Counted from the first letter of the stretch, positions 1 through 11,188 are shown. The stretch: 64,000 nucleotides of DNA from Salipiger sp. IMCC34102 (GCF_004145405.1 NZ_SELQ01000002.1:496001-560000), one strand, 5' to 3'. Made by a program: numbers and translations. Notes: generated by a model from the letters alone, not told the origin.

Positions 1-387
1 GGGCGCGAGGACGAGGTTCTTGCCGCCCACCACGACCGAGCGTTCGGGGTTGCGCGCATGCTGGGTGTATTGCGCCGGCGCGGTCTTGCACAATTCGCGG
101 GCCAGGCCGCGGGGAATGCGTACCCGCTCGCCGTCGATCGAAGCCCCGGCGGCCCGCCAGCGTTCCAGCGCCTGCGGGTTGTCGACGAAATTGACGCCGA
201 TCTCCTCCAGCACCGTTTCGGCGTTGTACTCGATCCGCTCCAGCGCCTCGTCGGTCAGGACTTCGTAGTTGGGGATGTTGCGCTCGATGAAACGGGCGGT
301 CTCCACGCTGACGGCGGTGCGTTCGGCACGGCGGGCGGCCCCGCCACCACCACGGGATCTGCGGGTCGGGGTTGCGGCATCGGTCAT
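1..387 (-). CDS. MttB-family (trimethylamine-type) methyltransferase, N-terminal part
   Basis: This is the first 129 codons of a minus-strand gene that starts with ATG at 387 and runs off the left edge. After a basic Gly/Arg/Ala-rich leader of about 22 residues the protein reads [17 protein letters not shown], then [15 protein letters not shown] and [14 protein letters not shown]. These are typical of the N-terminus of the trimethylamine:corrinoid methyltransferase (MttB) superfamily. Family members move a methyl group from a quaternary or tertiary amine to a corrinoid protein. Most marine Rhodobacterales homologues lack pyrrolysine and act on other methylamines or betaines; that part of the protein is outside the window, so the substrate cannot be judged. 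The gene is divergent from guaA, and the 129-base gap should hold both promoters. Confidence 0.75.
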   Translation of the reverse strand, partial: MTDAATPTRRSRGGGGAARRAERTAVSVETARFIERNIPNYEVLTDEALERIEYNAETVLEEIGVNFVDNPQALERWRAAGASIDGERVRIPRGLARELCKTAPAQYTQHARNPERSVVVGGKNLVLAP

Positions 388-516
388 GGCGGGCCTCTTT
401 TCGCTCTGCTTTATGGTCTGATACGCGCACTCCCCCGTCTGCGAAGGCCGACAAACGCCGTCCATGCCACGAAAGCGACATTGCGGGGCGCGCGCGTTGG
501 GCATAGTCAGGCGGAC

Positions 517-2066
<1,550 letters not shown>

Positions 2067-2076
<10 letters not shown>

Positions 2077-2339
2077 TCCACCTGACCGGCGCTCTGACCT
2101 GCCCGCCCGAGCGGCTGGAGGCGGTTCGCGCCGCCCTGCCCGGGCATATCGCCCTGACCCGCGCCGAACCGGGATGTCTGTCCTTCGAGGTGACCGAAAC
2201 GACGCCTGGCATATTCACCGTGCACGAGCGTTTCGCGGACCGCGCCGCCTTCGACACCCACCAGGCCCGCACGACGGCAAGCGACTGGGGCCGGATCACA
2301 GAAGGCCTGCCGCGCGACTACAGCGTCACCGAAGAATGA
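2067..2339 (+). CDS. Small ABM-domain monooxygenase-like protein
   Basis: A 90-residue protein that looks like a single antibiotic biosynthesis monooxygenase (ABM) domain. This is a dimeric ferredoxin-like fold found in quinol monooxygenases and in many uncharacterised stand-alone proteins. Visible family features are the opening strand [17 protein letters not shown], the [13 protein letters not shown] segment and the [17 protein letters not shown] segment. Substrate and role are unknown. It starts at ATG 2067 inside the end of guaA and its stop overlaps the start of the next gene (ATGA). All three genes are therefore probably one transcriptional unit with translational coupling. Confidence 0.8.
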
Positions 2340-3199
2340 ACCCGACCCTGCGCGCCTGTCTGTGGATGATCGGTGCCATCGCGTCCTTCACCGCCATGGC
2401 GATCGCGGGGCGGCAGGTCAGCCTCAGCCTCGATACCTTCGAGATCATGCTCTACCGCAGCCTGATTGGGATCGGGATCGTCTGTGCGGCGGCGACCAAG
2501 TCCGGCACCTGGGGCCAGATCGACACCCGCAACCTGCGCCTGCACGGGATCCGGAACCTTGCGCATTTCACCGGTCAGAACCTGTGGTTCTTCGCCGTGG
2601 CGACGATCCCGCTGGCGCAGGTCTTCTCGCTCGAATTCACGGCCCCGATCTGGGTGTTGCTGCTGTCACCGCTCCTGCTGGGCGAGCGGATGACCCGGCA
2701 GGGGGCCATCGCCGCGACGGTGGGCTTCGTGGGAATCCTGCTGATCACGCGACCGGGGTCGGCACCGCCGACGCCGGGTCTGCTGGCGGCGGCCACCTGC
2801 GCGATCTTCTTCGCGCTCAGTGCGATCTTCACCCGCAAGCTGACGCGGGACCATTCGATTACCTGCATCCTGTTCTGGCTGACGGTCATGCAGGCGGTCT
2901 TCGGGCTGGCTTGCGCGGGCTGGGACCTGCAGATCGCCCTGCCCGATCCGGTCACCGCCCCCTGGCTCGTGCTCATCGGCTGCGCGGGATTGCTCGCGCA
3001 TTTTTGCCTGACGACGGCCCTGTCGCTCGCGCCCGCCAGCACGGTGATGCCCATCGACTTCGCCCGCCTGCCGGTCATCGCCCTCGTGGGCGCGCTGTTC
3101 TACGGCGAATCGGTCGAACTCGCCCTGGTCGCGGGTGCCCTGCTGATCGTCGCGGGCAACTGGCTGAACCTGCGAAAGCCGCGCGCCGCCACCTCCTGA
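2336..3199 (+). CDS. EamA/DMT-family membrane transporter
   Basis: A 287-residue inner-membrane protein with about ten hydrophobic segments arranged as two EamA repeats, the standard drug/metabolite transporter layout. Typical signatures are YRSLIGIGIV in the first repeat, EFTAPIWVLLLSPLLLGE at the junction between the fourth and fifth helices, and AALFYGE-like sequence (GALFYGESVELALVAGALLI) near the end, where the second repeat closes. Transport substrates for this family range from amino acids to nucleosides and cannot be predicted here. The start is the ATG at 2336 that overlaps the previous stop. Confidence 0.88.
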   Translation: MNPTLRACLWMIGAIASFTAMAIAGRQVSLSLDTFEIMLYRSLIGIGIVCAAATKSGTWGQIDTRNLRLHGIRNLAHFTGQNLWFFAVATIPLAQVFSLEFTAPIWVLLLSPLLLGERMTRQGAIAATVGFVGILLITRPGSAPPTPGLLAAATCAIFFALSAIFTRKLTRDHSITCILFWLTVMQAVFGLACAGWDLQIALPDPVTAPWLVLIGCAGLLAHFCLTTALSLAPASTVMPIDFARLPVIALVGALFYGESVELALVAGALLIVAGNWLNLRKPRAATS

Positions 3200-3352
3200 G
3201 GCCGCGTTTCGCGCGAACGGTTGGAAATATGTGTCATTCAAGCCTCCGACGTGAGCTTTCCTCAACCTAACGCTGCGTCAACAATTGCCCGGTTCCGCGC
3301 CAGCCCGCATCCTCGGTGTCACAATTATCACGTTCATGGATGGGATGGAGAC

Positions 3353-4786
3353 ATGAAACTCACGCTTACCACCGGGGCAGCCCTGTTGCTGACCACCGCG
3401 GCGACCGCGGGCGGCATCGACCGCACGCTCAACAACTACAGCGTCCTGTTCGAGGACGGGAACTACGCCGAACTCGCGTTCAGCTTCGTGCGTCCGGACG
3501 TGACGGGTGAATATCCCACGGCACTGGGCGGCGGTTCGACCGGCGTCATGTCCGAGGATTACGAGACCGCGGCCTTCTCGATGAAATACGAGCTGAACCC
3601 CACCGTGGACCTCGGCCTGTTCGTGAACCAGCCCTTCGGCGCCGACGCCTCCTACCCGGAAGGGCTCTACACCGGGCTGGCCGCCGAGTGGGACAGCAAC
3701 CAGGTGGCGCTCGTCCTGAAGTACCAGGCAACGCCGAACATCAGCGTCTACGGCGGTGTGCGCAGCATCGAAAGCCAGGCCGACATCCTGATCCCCAACG
3801 CGCTGGTCGCCGGACCGATCGCCCAGTCGCTGGGCGCGCAAGCGCAGGCCGACGGCGCCGTGGCGCAAGAGATCGGTGCACGTGCGCTGGCCATCGGTGG
3901 CCGTGCGCAGGACACCGCCGACCGCGCCCAGGCCGCGGCGCAGCAAGCGGCGGCGGCCGCGGCTGCCGGTGACCTCGCGCAGGCCCAGACGCTGGGCGCG
4001 CGCGCAGCGGCGCTTGGGGCGCAGGCCGGCGAGTTGCGAGACAATGCCGTGGCCCTCGGGGCCCAGGCCGAAGCGCAGGGTGCGGCGGCTCAGGCGCTCG
4101 GCGCGCAGGCCCAGGCGATCGGCGACATCGCCCAGACCGCCAGCCCGACCGATGGCCCCTACACCTACCGGGCCAACACCGAAAGCGACCGTCGGACCAG
4201 CTACATCATCGGTGCCGCCTACGAGCGCCCCGAGATCGCGCTGCGCGTCGCGCTGACCTACGAATCGGGCTACACGCACGAGTTCGAATCGTTCGAGACC
4301 ATCCCCGCCCTGGCGGCCTTCCCGGTCACCAGCGTGACCGAGATCGAGATGCCCGACGTGCTGACCCTGGACTTCCAGACCGGCGTCGCGCCGGGCACCC
4401 TGGTCTTCGGCTCGATCCGCCACGCCACCTGGAGCGACTGGCAGGTTGCCCCCGCGGGCTACCTCGCGCTGACGGGCGGCCCGGTGACCGGCATCGACGA
4501 TGACGTGACCACCTACCGCATCGGCGTCGGCCGCGCCTTCACCGACCAGCTGTCGGGCTTCGCCCGCTTCACTTACGAGGACGGCAACGGCACCGAGCTG
4601 TCGCGTCTCGCCCCCACCGACGGCAGCCGCGCCTTCGGCATCGGCGGCAGCTACACCCGTGGCGCGGTCAAGTTCACCGGCGGGCTCGAGTACATCGACT
4701 TCGGCGACGGGAACGATGCCTCCGGGACGGTCTTCGCGGACAACGATGCGGTCGGCCTCGGCCTGTCCGTGGGCTACAGCTTCTAA
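3353..4786 (+). CDS. FadL/OmpP1-type outer-membrane protein with Ala/Gln heptad insert
   Basis: A 477-residue exported protein with a signal peptide (residues 1 to about 19). The barrel segments resemble the FadL/OmpP1/TodX family of hydrophobic-substrate channels: YELNPTVDLGLFVNQPFG at 79-96, RPEIALRVALTYESGYTHE in the middle, TLVFGSIRHATWSDW, and the closing aromatic residue in VGYSF. Residues about 156-262 are a low-complexity block rich in Ala, Gln and Gly with an approximate seven-residue period (LGAQAQA, IGARALA, LGARAAA, LGAQAEA) between barrel strands. Ordinary FadL proteins are about 380-450 residues and are not known to me with such an insert. The ATG at 3353 follows a good GGAG site. 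The role is inferred to be uptake of fatty acids or other hydrophobic compounds. Confidence 0.82.
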   Translation: MKLTLTTGAALLLTTAATAGGIDRTLNNYSVLFEDGNYAELAFSFVRPDVTGEYPTALGGGSTGVMSEDYETAAFSMKYELNPTVDLGLFVNQPFGADASYPEGLYTGLAAEWDSNQVALVLKYQATPNISVYGGVRSIESQADILIPNALVAGPIAQSLGAQAQADGAVAQEIGARALAIGGRAQDTADRAQAAAQQAAAAAAAGDLAQAQTLGARAAALGAQAGELRDNAVALGAQAEAQGAAAQALGAQAQAIGDIAQTASPTDGPYTYRANTESDRRTSYIIGAAYERPEIALRVALTYESGYTHEFESFETIPALAAFPVTSVTEIEMPDVLTLDFQTGVAPGTLVFGSIRHATWSDWQVAPAGYLALTGGPVTGIDDDVTTYRIGVGRAFTDQLSGFARFTYEDGNGTELSRLAPTDGSRAFGIGGSYTRGAVKFTGGLEYIDFGDGNDASGTVFADNDAVGLGLSVGYSF

Positions 4787-4812
4787 GCCTGTCGCCGCGC
4801 TTAAGCCTTCGA

Positions 4813-4839
4813 AGCCCCGCCAGACCGGCGGGGCTTTTT
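4813..4839 (+). terminator. Rho-independent terminator after the FadL-like gene
   Basis: A 9-bp GC-rich stem (AGCCCCGCC at 4813-4821 with GGCGGGGCT at 4827-4835) closes a 5-base loop and runs into five T residues. It lies 26 bases after the stop of the plus-strand porin gene and just before the convergent end of lpxB. The U-tract supports termination of the plus-strand transcript. Confidence 0.9.
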
Positions 4840-4864
4840 CGTGTCGCGCCACCTGCCGGGTGAA

Positions 4865-6019
4865 TCAGATGCGGTGTCCGACGGCTTTCAGGATGGACCG
4901 CGCCGCCCTGAGGCCGGGTGCTTCCTGACCGCGGCCCAGACGCTCCATCGTCAGACGCATCGCCTCTTCCTGCGCGCGCGGTGCGGCCAGCGTCCGGCGC
5001 AGCCCCTCGGCAATCCGCGCGGGCGTGCAGTCGGCGCCGACGAACTCGGGCACCGTGCGCCTGTCGGAGACGAGGTTGACCAGCGTCACGGTGTCCACCT
5101 TGACCAGCCGCTGGATGATCACCCGACTGAGCCAGGCCATGTCGTAGGCGATCACCATCGGCGTGCCATTGGCCGCAAGCTCCAGCGAGACGGTGCCGGA
5201 GGCGGCCAATGCGATGTCCGCCGCCCGAAAAGCCGCCCGTTTGAGCGCGCCATCCGCATCCTCGGCCGGGTCGATCAGGACGGGCGGGATGGGCCAATCC
5301 GCCACCTGCGCTTTCACGAGGTCCACGACCCCCGGCGCACAGGGGATGACGACTTGCAGGTCCGGGTGCGCGTCCCGCACGTGTCCGAGGGCGGCACCGA
5401 AACGCGGCGCGAGCCGCGTGACCTCTCCCCGCCGGGACCCCGGCAGGCACAACAGCAAGGGCCCCTCCCCCGTGCGATGGCGGTCGCGGAAAGCCTGCGC
5501 CGCGGTGGGGCCCGCGATATCCTGCGTCGCGATCGGATGCCCGACGAAGTCACAGGTCATCCCGGCGGCGTGCATGTAGGGCGGCTCGAACGGCAGCAGC
5601 GCAAGCACGTGATCGACGTGCCGCGCCATCTTCTTCGCCCGCCCCGCGCGCCAGGCCCAGACCGAGGGGGCCACGTAGTGCACCACCGGCACATCCGCCT
5701 TCGCCTTCACCGATTTCGCGACGCGCAGGCAGAAATCGGGGCTGTCGATCGTCAGCAGCACGTCGGGGCGCGTTTCGATGACCGCCGCGGCGCATTCCGC
5801 GATCCGCCGTTTCAGGGCGCGGTAGCGCGGCAGCACCTCGGCCAGCCCCATGACGCTCAATTCGTCCATCGGGAACCGGCTGTCGAGCCCCATCGCCTGC
5901 ATCCGCGGCCCGCCGACGCCGTCGAAGCGCACCCCGGGCACCAGACTGCGCAGCCCGTCCATGACGGCCGCCCCCAGCGCATCGCCGGAGGCTTCGCCCG
6001 CGATCACAAAGACCCTCAT
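4865..6019 (-). CDS. lpxB: Lipid-A-disaccharide synthase
   Basis: Condenses UDP-2,3-diacylglucosamine with lipid X (its monophosphate) to give the lipid A disaccharide at the cytoplasmic face of the inner membrane. The product is 384 residues, normal for LpxB. The N-terminal GEASGD motif is at 8-13, followed by the family segments FDGVGGPRMQAMGL and HYVAPSVWAWRAGRAKK, and the glycosyltransferase motifs LPGSRRGEV and ASGTVSLELA. It is the last gene of the envelope cluster. Its ATG overlaps the stop of lpxI (ATGA), so lpxI and lpxB are translationally coupled and supply consecutive enzymes. Confidence 0.97.
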   Translation of the reverse strand: MRVFVIAGEASGDALGAAVMDGLRSLVPGVRFDGVGGPRMQAMGLDSRFPMDELSVMGLAEVLPRYRALKRRIAECAAAVIETRPDVLLTIDSPDFCLRVAKSVKAKADVPVVHYVAPSVWAWRAGRAKKMARHVDHVLALLPFEPPYMHAAGMTCDFVGHPIATQDIAGPTAAQAFRDRHRTGEGPLLLCLPGSRRGEVTRLAPRFGAALGHVRDAHPDLQVVIPCAPGVVDLVKAQVADWPIPPVLIDPAEDADGALKRAAFRAADIALAASGTVSLELAANGTPMVIAYDMAWLSRVIIQRLVKVDTVTLVNLVSDRRTVPEFVGADCTPARIAEGLRRTLAAPRAQEEAMRLTMERLGRGQEAPGLRAARSILKAVGHRI

Positions 6020-6798
6020 GTGCCCGCCGTCCTGACCCAGAGAAACTTGCCCGCCGCATCGAGCGTGGCGAGCGTCGCAGCACGATCCAGCACCATGACG
6101 CCGCCTGCGGCGATCACGATACCGTCCAGGCCCGCGGCGATGATTCCCTCCGCCGTGCCCGGCCCGATCACCGGCAGATCCGCCCGCCGGTCCTGTCCCG
6201 GTTTCGGCCCCTTGAAAAGAAGCCCGCCCGCACCCGCCGCCCGCCGGATCAGCGCGTCCGTGCCCGCGCGATCCTCTTCCGCAGCGACCTGGCCATCGCG
6301 CAGCACGCAGGCCTGCCCGGTGTCGCGGCGGCCCATGTCGGCCAGGCAGGCATCCCCCAGCCGCGCCAGGTCCACCTCCTCGGGCGTGGGGGCGGCTTTC
6401 GTCAGAACATCGTGTGGCGGAAGCAGGTCGGGTGCGATGTCCTGGGCCGCGACGATTTGCAGCCCCCGTGCCTCCATCACGCCGATGAAGGCGCGAAGGG
6501 CCCCGTCGTCGCCGCGACGCAAGGCGCGCAGCATGACGGGCACCAAGGGCAGCGTGGACAGCCCGAAGGCACGCCACGAAATGTTCGGCCGCGCCAATCC
6601 GCCGGCCATGCAGACCTGCGTGATGCCGCGCGCCTTCAGCGCGGCCATGAACTCCGCCAACCGCTCCAGCCGGAACCACAGGTCGACGGGCAGCCGTGGA
6701 GAGACGCCTTCGAGGGCACAGACGAGCGGTGGCGCGGCCAATTCACCGACCAGGGCGGGCGGCAGATCGCCCTCTCCCGCGATCAGCGCCAAGGTCAT
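6016..6798 (-). CDS. lpxI: UDP-2,3-diacylglucosamine pyrophosphatase LpxI
   Basis: Hydrolyses UDP-2,3-diacylglucosamine to lipid X. LpxI is the DUF1009-type enzyme that replaces LpxH in alphaproteobacteria. The 260-residue product begins with the family motif LALIAGEGDLPP and has VCMAGGLARPN and the C-terminal GIVIAAGGVMVLDRAA segment typical of the catalytic domain. It sits between lpxA and lpxB, with four-base overlaps (ATGA) at both ends. The choice of LpxI is itself a lineage marker. Confidence 0.95.
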   Translation of the reverse strand: MTLALIAGEGDLPPALVGELAAPPLVCALEGVSPRLPVDLWFRLERLAEFMAALKARGITQVCMAGGLARPNISWRAFGLSTLPLVPVMLRALRRGDDGALRAFIGVMEARGLQIVAAQDIAPDLLPPHDVLTKAAPTPEEVDLARLGDACLADMGRRDTGQACVLRDGQVAAEEDRAGTDALIRRAAGAGGLLFKGPKPGQDRRADLPVIGPGTAEGIIAAGLDGIVIAAGGVMVLDRAATLATLDAAGKFLWVRTAGT

Positions 6799-7577
6799 TT
6801 CGGTGTCAGGAAACTGCGATCGGAGTGGCCCAGCACGAAATCCGCCAGTTGCCGCACGTGGGGCGATGTGTTGCCCGACAGCGCCTCCACCCGGTCGTGG
6901 AACGTGCCCTCACCGGTCTTGAGCGCGTCGTAGGCCCGGCGCAGGGCCTGGATCTCGGCCTTGTCGACACCGCGGCGCTTGAGACCCACGAGGTTCAATC
7001 CCTCCAGCCGCGCCCGGTCGCCCATGACCAGACCGTGCGGGATCACGTCGTGCGTCACCATCGAAAGCGCGCCGATGATCGCCCCCTGCCCGACGCGGAC
7101 GAACTGGTGGATGCCGGACAGGCCGCCGACGATCACGTCGTCCTCGATCACGCAATGGCCCGCCACCGCACTGGAGTTCACGACGATCACCCGGTCGCCC
7201 AACTGCACGTCATGCGCCACGTGACAGCCCGCCATCAGCAGGCAATCTTCGCCGATCTTCGTCAGCCCCCCGCCGCCCTTCGTTCCGGTGTTCACCGTCA
7301 CGTGCTCGCGGATGCGGGTCCGGGCACCGATGCGCAACTGGGTCTGTTCACCGTCGAACTTCAGATCCTGCGGGATTTCGCCGATCACCGCGAAGGAAAA
7401 GACGGTCGAATCCTCGCCAATTTGCGTGTCGCCATCCACCACGACGTGGCTTTTCAGCCAGACGCCCTTGTCGAGCTTGACCTGGGGGCCGACGATGCAG
7501 AACGGCCCGATGGTCACGTCGTCGGCCAAGGTCGCGTGGTCCGAGACCACGGCGCTGGGGTGGATGTCGGGGCTCAC
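6795..7577 (-). CDS. lpxA: UDP-N-acetylglucosamine acyltransferase
   Basis: Transfers a 3-hydroxyacyl chain from ACP to UDP-GlcNAc, the first step of lipid A synthesis. The protein is a left-handed beta-helix with hexapeptide repeats. The segment [15 protein letters not shown] carries the catalytic His, and [16 protein letters not shown] is a conserved LpxA stretch. The start chosen is GTG at 7577, which overlaps the fabZ stop (GTGA) and gives 260 residues, the family norm. An upstream ATG at 7610 would add 11 residues with no resemblance to the family. Confidence 0.95.
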   Translation of the reverse strand: MSPDIHPSAVVSDHATLADDVTIGPFCIVGPQVKLDKGVWLKSHVVVDGDTQIGEDSTVFSFAVIGEIPQDLKFDGEQTQLRIGARTRIREHVTVNTGTKGGGGLTKIGEDCLLMAGCHVAHDVQLGDRVIVVNSSAVAGHCVIEDDVIVGGLSGIHQFVRVGQGAIIGALSMVTHDVIPHGLVMGDRARLEGLNLVGLKRRGVDKAEIQALRRAYDALKTGEGTFHDRVEALSGNTSPHVRQLADFVLGHSDRSFLTPK

Positions 7578-8047
7578 GCCCGCAGGTCCAGCATTGCCGA
7601 GAATTCGCATTCCGCCGCCAGCTCGCCCTCGACCTCGGCGCGGCCGTGGAACTTCCACACCTTGCCGCCGGGCTTGCCGCGGGTGGTGGTCACATGCATC
7701 AGCATCCGGTCGCCGGGGATCACCTTGCGGCGAAACTTGGCCTTGTCGATCGACATGAAGTAGATCAGCAGATCGCCGTTCACCAGGCCCATCGCGGCCC
7801 CCACCATGACGCCAGCGGTCTGGGCCATCGCCTCAATGATGGTGACGCCGGGCATGATCGGCGCTCCGGGGAAATGGCCCTGGAAATGCGGCTCGTTCAT
7901 TGTGACGTTCTTGATGCCCGTCGCGGAATTCGTCCCCTCGATGTCCACCACCCGGTCGACCAGCAGGAAAGGGTAGCGATGCGGCAGGATCGCCTGGATC
8001 AGGCCGATATCGGCCTCTGTCACGGCGCGGTCATCGGTCTGGGACAT
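7574..8047 (-). CDS. fabZ: 3-hydroxyacyl-ACP dehydratase FabZ
   Basis: Dehydrates 3-hydroxyacyl-ACP in type II fatty acid synthesis and so competes with LpxA and LpxD for hydroxyacyl-ACP. The 157-residue hot-dog-fold protein shows the active-site sequence [14 protein letters not shown] with His58, and Glu72 in VTIIEAMAQ. The ATG at 8047 has an AGGAG site just upstream on the minus strand. In the classical order lpxD precedes fabZ, but here ompH does. Confidence 0.97.
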   Translation of the reverse strand: MSQTDDRAVTEADIGLIQAILPHRYPFLLVDRVVDIEGTNSATGIKNVTMNEPHFQGHFPGAPIMPGVTIIEAMAQTAGVMVGAAMGLVNGDLLIYFMSIDKAKFRRKVIPGDRMLMHVTTTRGKPGGKVWKFHGRAEVEGELAAECEFSAMLDLRA

Positions 8048-8108
8048 GAAGGCTCCTGTTGTGCGGTGGGCCTTGACTAGCAAGCGCCCGTCGAACCGGC
8101 AAGGCGGC

Positions 8109-8750
8109 TCAAGGATCGAGTTGCGGCGCCTCGGCGGGTTCGGGCTGAACCGGTCCGGCCTCGTCCTCGCCTTCGGGGCTGCCACTGATGAGGGGTGTCG
8201 CCGCATCCGGTGCGGGATCGTCGGGGTCCAGCATCGTCTCGTCGATCCGCGCGATGGCCTCGTCGGTGATGTCCGAGGCCGCGAGCGCCAGGAACACGGA
8301 CCGCCGGTCCAGGATGACCGAGGCGCCGCGTTCCAGCATGAGCTGGCCGATCACGTCGCGCACGGAGGTGTAGAAGCCTTCCCGCGCCGCGACCCGGGCC
8401 TGTTGCAACTCGACCTCCTTGGCGTCGCGGGCGCGGCGGATCGCCTGGACCTTCGTGTCGAAGGCCGTGGCTTCCTCGCGGAACGCCTCGGCGGTCATGG
8501 ACGGACGGCGCAGGGTCAGGCTGCGTTCCTCCTCCGTCAAGGCCGCGACGATGCGGTCGTTTTCGGCCTTCAGCGCCTCGGCGTCGCGGTCGAGCTGGTC
8601 CCGGATCGTGTCGGCGAAAGCACTGTCCTGGTAGAGCCTGTCATAATCGACGATCAGGATCGGCAATTGCTGAGGCGGCGCCTGCGTCTGCGCCGCCACC
8701 GGTCCCGCCAGGGCCAGGACCAGTGCCAGGGCCGCGCGGACCCGCCGCAT
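8109..8750 (-). CDS. OmpH/Skp-family periplasmic chaperone
   Basis: A 213-residue exported protein with a clear signal peptide ([21 protein letters not shown]) and a central charged, helical region (about 50-130). This fits the OmpH/Skp family, trimeric periplasmic chaperones that hold unfolded outer-membrane proteins for the BAM complex. The mature start [14 protein letters not shown] and the later [12 protein letters not shown] segment are family signatures. The C-terminal 45 residues are an acidic, Pro-rich tail that looks disordered. The start codon overlaps the bamA stop by one base (TGATG), so chaperone and insertase are coupled. Confidence 0.93.
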   Translation of the reverse strand: MRRVRAALALVLALAGPVAAQTQAPPQQLPILIVDYDRLYQDSAFADTIRDQLDRDAEALKAENDRIVAALTEEERSLTLRRPSMTAEAFREEATAFDTKVQAIRRARDAKEVELQQARVAAREGFYTSVRDVIGQLMLERGASVILDRRSVFLALAASDITDEAIARIDETMLDPDDPAPDAATPLISGSPEGEDEAGPVQPEPAEAPQLDP

Positions 8751-11065
8751 CAGAATTCGGTCGAGATCGTCAGGTCGAAGTTACGCACCTCGTCGAACTC
8801 TTCGGCCTTGAGCGCGTCAGTGAAGTTGAACCGCAGCGGGCCAAGAGGCGTCGTCCAGAACAAGGCCAGACCGGCGGTCGCGCGCGGCGTGAACTCGTCG
8901 TAGAGCACCGTGTCACGCCCGCTGCGACCGATGTCCCAGACCGACCCGTAGTCGATGAAGGCACCGCCCGAGAGGCCGTATTCCTCGGGCACGGGCAGCG
9001 GGAACTCGGTCTCCAGCCGCACGACGGCGAAGGAATTGCCCCCCAGCGCATCGTTGATCCCGTTGGCCGGGTCCACGTCGCGCGGGCCGACCCCGTTGGC
9101 ATCGAAGCCGCGCAGCGTGTTGCCGTTGAGGAAGTAACGGTCCGTCACCCGGCTGAAGCCGTCCTGGTAGGACAGGTGGCCGCCTTCGATGGTGGCGCGC
9201 AGTGTCACGTCATCGTTCAGGATCCGGGTTTCGGCCGCCGCCAGGGCGCTGGTCTTGATGAACTGGGTGTCGCCGAAGCCGAATTCCTGGCCGAAGCGGA
9301 TCACGTAGCCGGTCGTCGGATCAAGCCCGGTCCGGCGGTTGTCGAAGCTGTAGGCATAGCCCAGCGAGTAGGTCTGCACGCCGTCGAGCGCCGCTTCCTC
9401 GCGGATGATCGGGCTGATCGTGGTCGCATCCTCGAGCCCGGTCAGGTCGTCGTAGCTGACCGCGGCGAAGGTGCGAAGACGCCCGTTCTCGCTGACCGGG
9501 AAGGACAGGCTGGGGCTGAAGCGGAAGTTCTCGGTATCGTAATCGGCGTTCTGGTTGTCCGTCGTCCGGTAGCTGAGCGCGAGTCCCGCGCCCAGGTCGC
9601 GGCCCAGGAAGTTCGGCTCCTGGAAGGTGAAGTCGAAGACCTTGTTGGTCGAGGCGGTCGAGAACTGGAAGCTCAGCGCCTGCCCGCGACCGAGGAAATT
9701 CTGCTCGCGGAAGCTGGCCAGGAAACCGATCCCGTTGTCGGTGTTGTAGTTGGCGCCGAACGACAGGGAGCCGGTGGGCGCCTCCTCGACGTTGACGTCG
9801 ATGATGACCTGGTCGGGGCGGCTGCCTTCACGGGCATCCACTTCGGCATTGGCGAAGAAGCCGAGCGCGCGGATACGGTCGGCGGCCTGCCGGATCTCGC
9901 GCGGGTTGAAGGGGTCGCCCTCGGCGGTGCGGAACTGGTTGCGCACGACGCGGTCGAGGGTCGTGGTGTTGCCCTCGATGTCGATCCGCTCGACGAAGAT
10001 GCGGGGCCCGCGCACCAATGCGTATTCGACGTTCAGCGAAAGGTCGCGGTCGTTGCGGGTGATCCGCGGCTCCACGGCGACGAAGGTCAGACCCTGCTGG
10101 ATCGCCAGACGCTCCAGCCGGGCGATGTCGCGGTCGACCTGCGCGGGGTTGTAGGTGCTGCCGGGCCGCGTGGTCAACGCGGCCTGGAACAGGGCAGTAT
10201 CGATCTCCGGCAGGGTCGAGCTGGCAGAGACGTTGCCAAAGGTGAACTGCTGGCCTTCCTGCACGTTGTAGGTGATCAGGTAGGCGTCCCGCTCGCGCGT
10301 CAGGCCGACGTCGATGTTCTGCACGGTGAAATCGGCATAGCCGCGCGACTGGTAGAAGTCGGTCAGCACCTGCCGGTCGAAGGCGATGCGTTCCTCCGAA
10401 AAGGTGTCGCGGCTGATGATCGCGCGCAAGAGCCCCGCCTCCTTCGTCTCGAGCACGCCGCGCAGGCGACGGTCCGAGAAGCTGCGGTTGCCCACGAACG
10501 AGATGCGCTGCACCTCCGTCACGCCGGATTCCTGCACTTCGAACACCAGGTTCACGCGGTTTTCCGACAGGCGGATCACGCGCGGTGTCACGCTGGCGTT
10601 GATGCGGCCGTTGCGGGCGTAAACTTCGGTGATGGCGGCCACGTCGCGGTCGACGATGGCGGGCGAATAGATCCGGCGCGGCTGGCTTTCCAGAAGCGGC
10701 AGGAATTCCGCGTCGCGCAGGCGCCGGTTTCCGTCGATGGCGATCTGGCTGATGGTGGGATACTCGGCCACGTCGATGACCAGCGTGTTGCCGCGCGCGC
10801 TGACGTTGACCGTCTCGAACAGGCCGGAGTCGCGCACGCCCTGGGCGGCCGCGTTCACGGCGCCCGCATCCACGGTCTCTCCGCGGGTAAGTCCGGTGAA
10901 GGACAGGATCGTGCTGTCGGCGACGCGCTGGTTGCCGCTGATCTCCGCCCCGGTGAAGGTAAAGGACTGCGCCGCAGCCACGCCGGCGGCCAGGATGAAC
11001 ACCCCCGCCACGCGCACCGTTTTCGTCGCCCCGGACGCGGAAACGCCCCAAATTCGCGTTGTCAT
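8750..11065 (-). CDS. bamA: Outer-membrane protein assembly factor BamA
   Basis: The essential Omp85 insertase of the outer membrane. The 771-residue product has a signal peptide ending near AAAQ, about five POTRA repeats spread over residues 30-420 (for example GNQRVADSTILSFTGL, GNRRLRDAEFLPLLES and GNRSFSDRRLRGVLE), and a C-terminal 16-strand barrel. The LRGFDANG sequence near residue 650 matches the conserved L6-loop RGF motif, and the final residue is Phe, as in barrel C-terminal signals. It lies between rseP and ompH in the conserved envelope cluster. Confidence 0.97.
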   Translation of the reverse strand: MTTRIWGVSASGATKTVRVAGVFILAAGVAAAQSFTFTGAEISGNQRVADSTILSFTGLTRGETVDAGAVNAAAQGVRDSGLFETVNVSARGNTLVIDVAEYPTISQIAIDGNRRLRDAEFLPLLESQPRRIYSPAIVDRDVAAITEVYARNGRINASVTPRVIRLSENRVNLVFEVQESGVTEVQRISFVGNRSFSDRRLRGVLETKEAGLLRAIISRDTFSEERIAFDRQVLTDFYQSRGYADFTVQNIDVGLTRERDAYLITYNVQEGQQFTFGNVSASSTLPEIDTALFQAALTTRPGSTYNPAQVDRDIARLERLAIQQGLTFVAVEPRITRNDRDLSLNVEYALVRGPRIFVERIDIEGNTTTLDRVVRNQFRTAEGDPFNPREIRQAADRIRALGFFANAEVDAREGSRPDQVIIDVNVEEAPTGSLSFGANYNTDNGIGFLASFREQNFLGRGQALSFQFSTASTNKVFDFTFQEPNFLGRDLGAGLALSYRTTDNQNADYDTENFRFSPSLSFPVSENGRLRTFAAVSYDDLTGLEDATTISPIIREEAALDGVQTYSLGYAYSFDNRRTGLDPTTGYVIRFGQEFGFGDTQFIKTSALAAAETRILNDDVTLRATIEGGHLSYQDGFSRVTDRYFLNGNTLRGFDANGVGPRDVDPANGINDALGGNSFAVVRLETEFPLPVPEEYGLSGGAFIDYGSVWDIGRSGRDTVLYDEFTPRATAGLALFWTTPLGPLRFNFTDALKAEEFDEVRNFDLTISTEF

Positions 11066-11188
11066 GTCAGCGTCCGCTCAAGTCATCCCCAGTTGCCATT
11101 CGCTTACCCATTTCGCGGGAGGTTGTCAAAAGCAACGCGCGCGCCTGGCGGGGCGCGCGCGGACAAGATCTGGCGGTCGGGGGGTGGA

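Noticed and set aside
3278-4852. Long open frame on the minus strand opposite the FadL-like gene (524 codons)
   Set aside because: It is the mirror of a GC-rich, Ala/Gln-rich coding sequence. The translated product is a Gly/Ala/Val/Asp/Arg mixture with no signal peptide or domain, while the plus strand has a signal peptide and barrel motifs.
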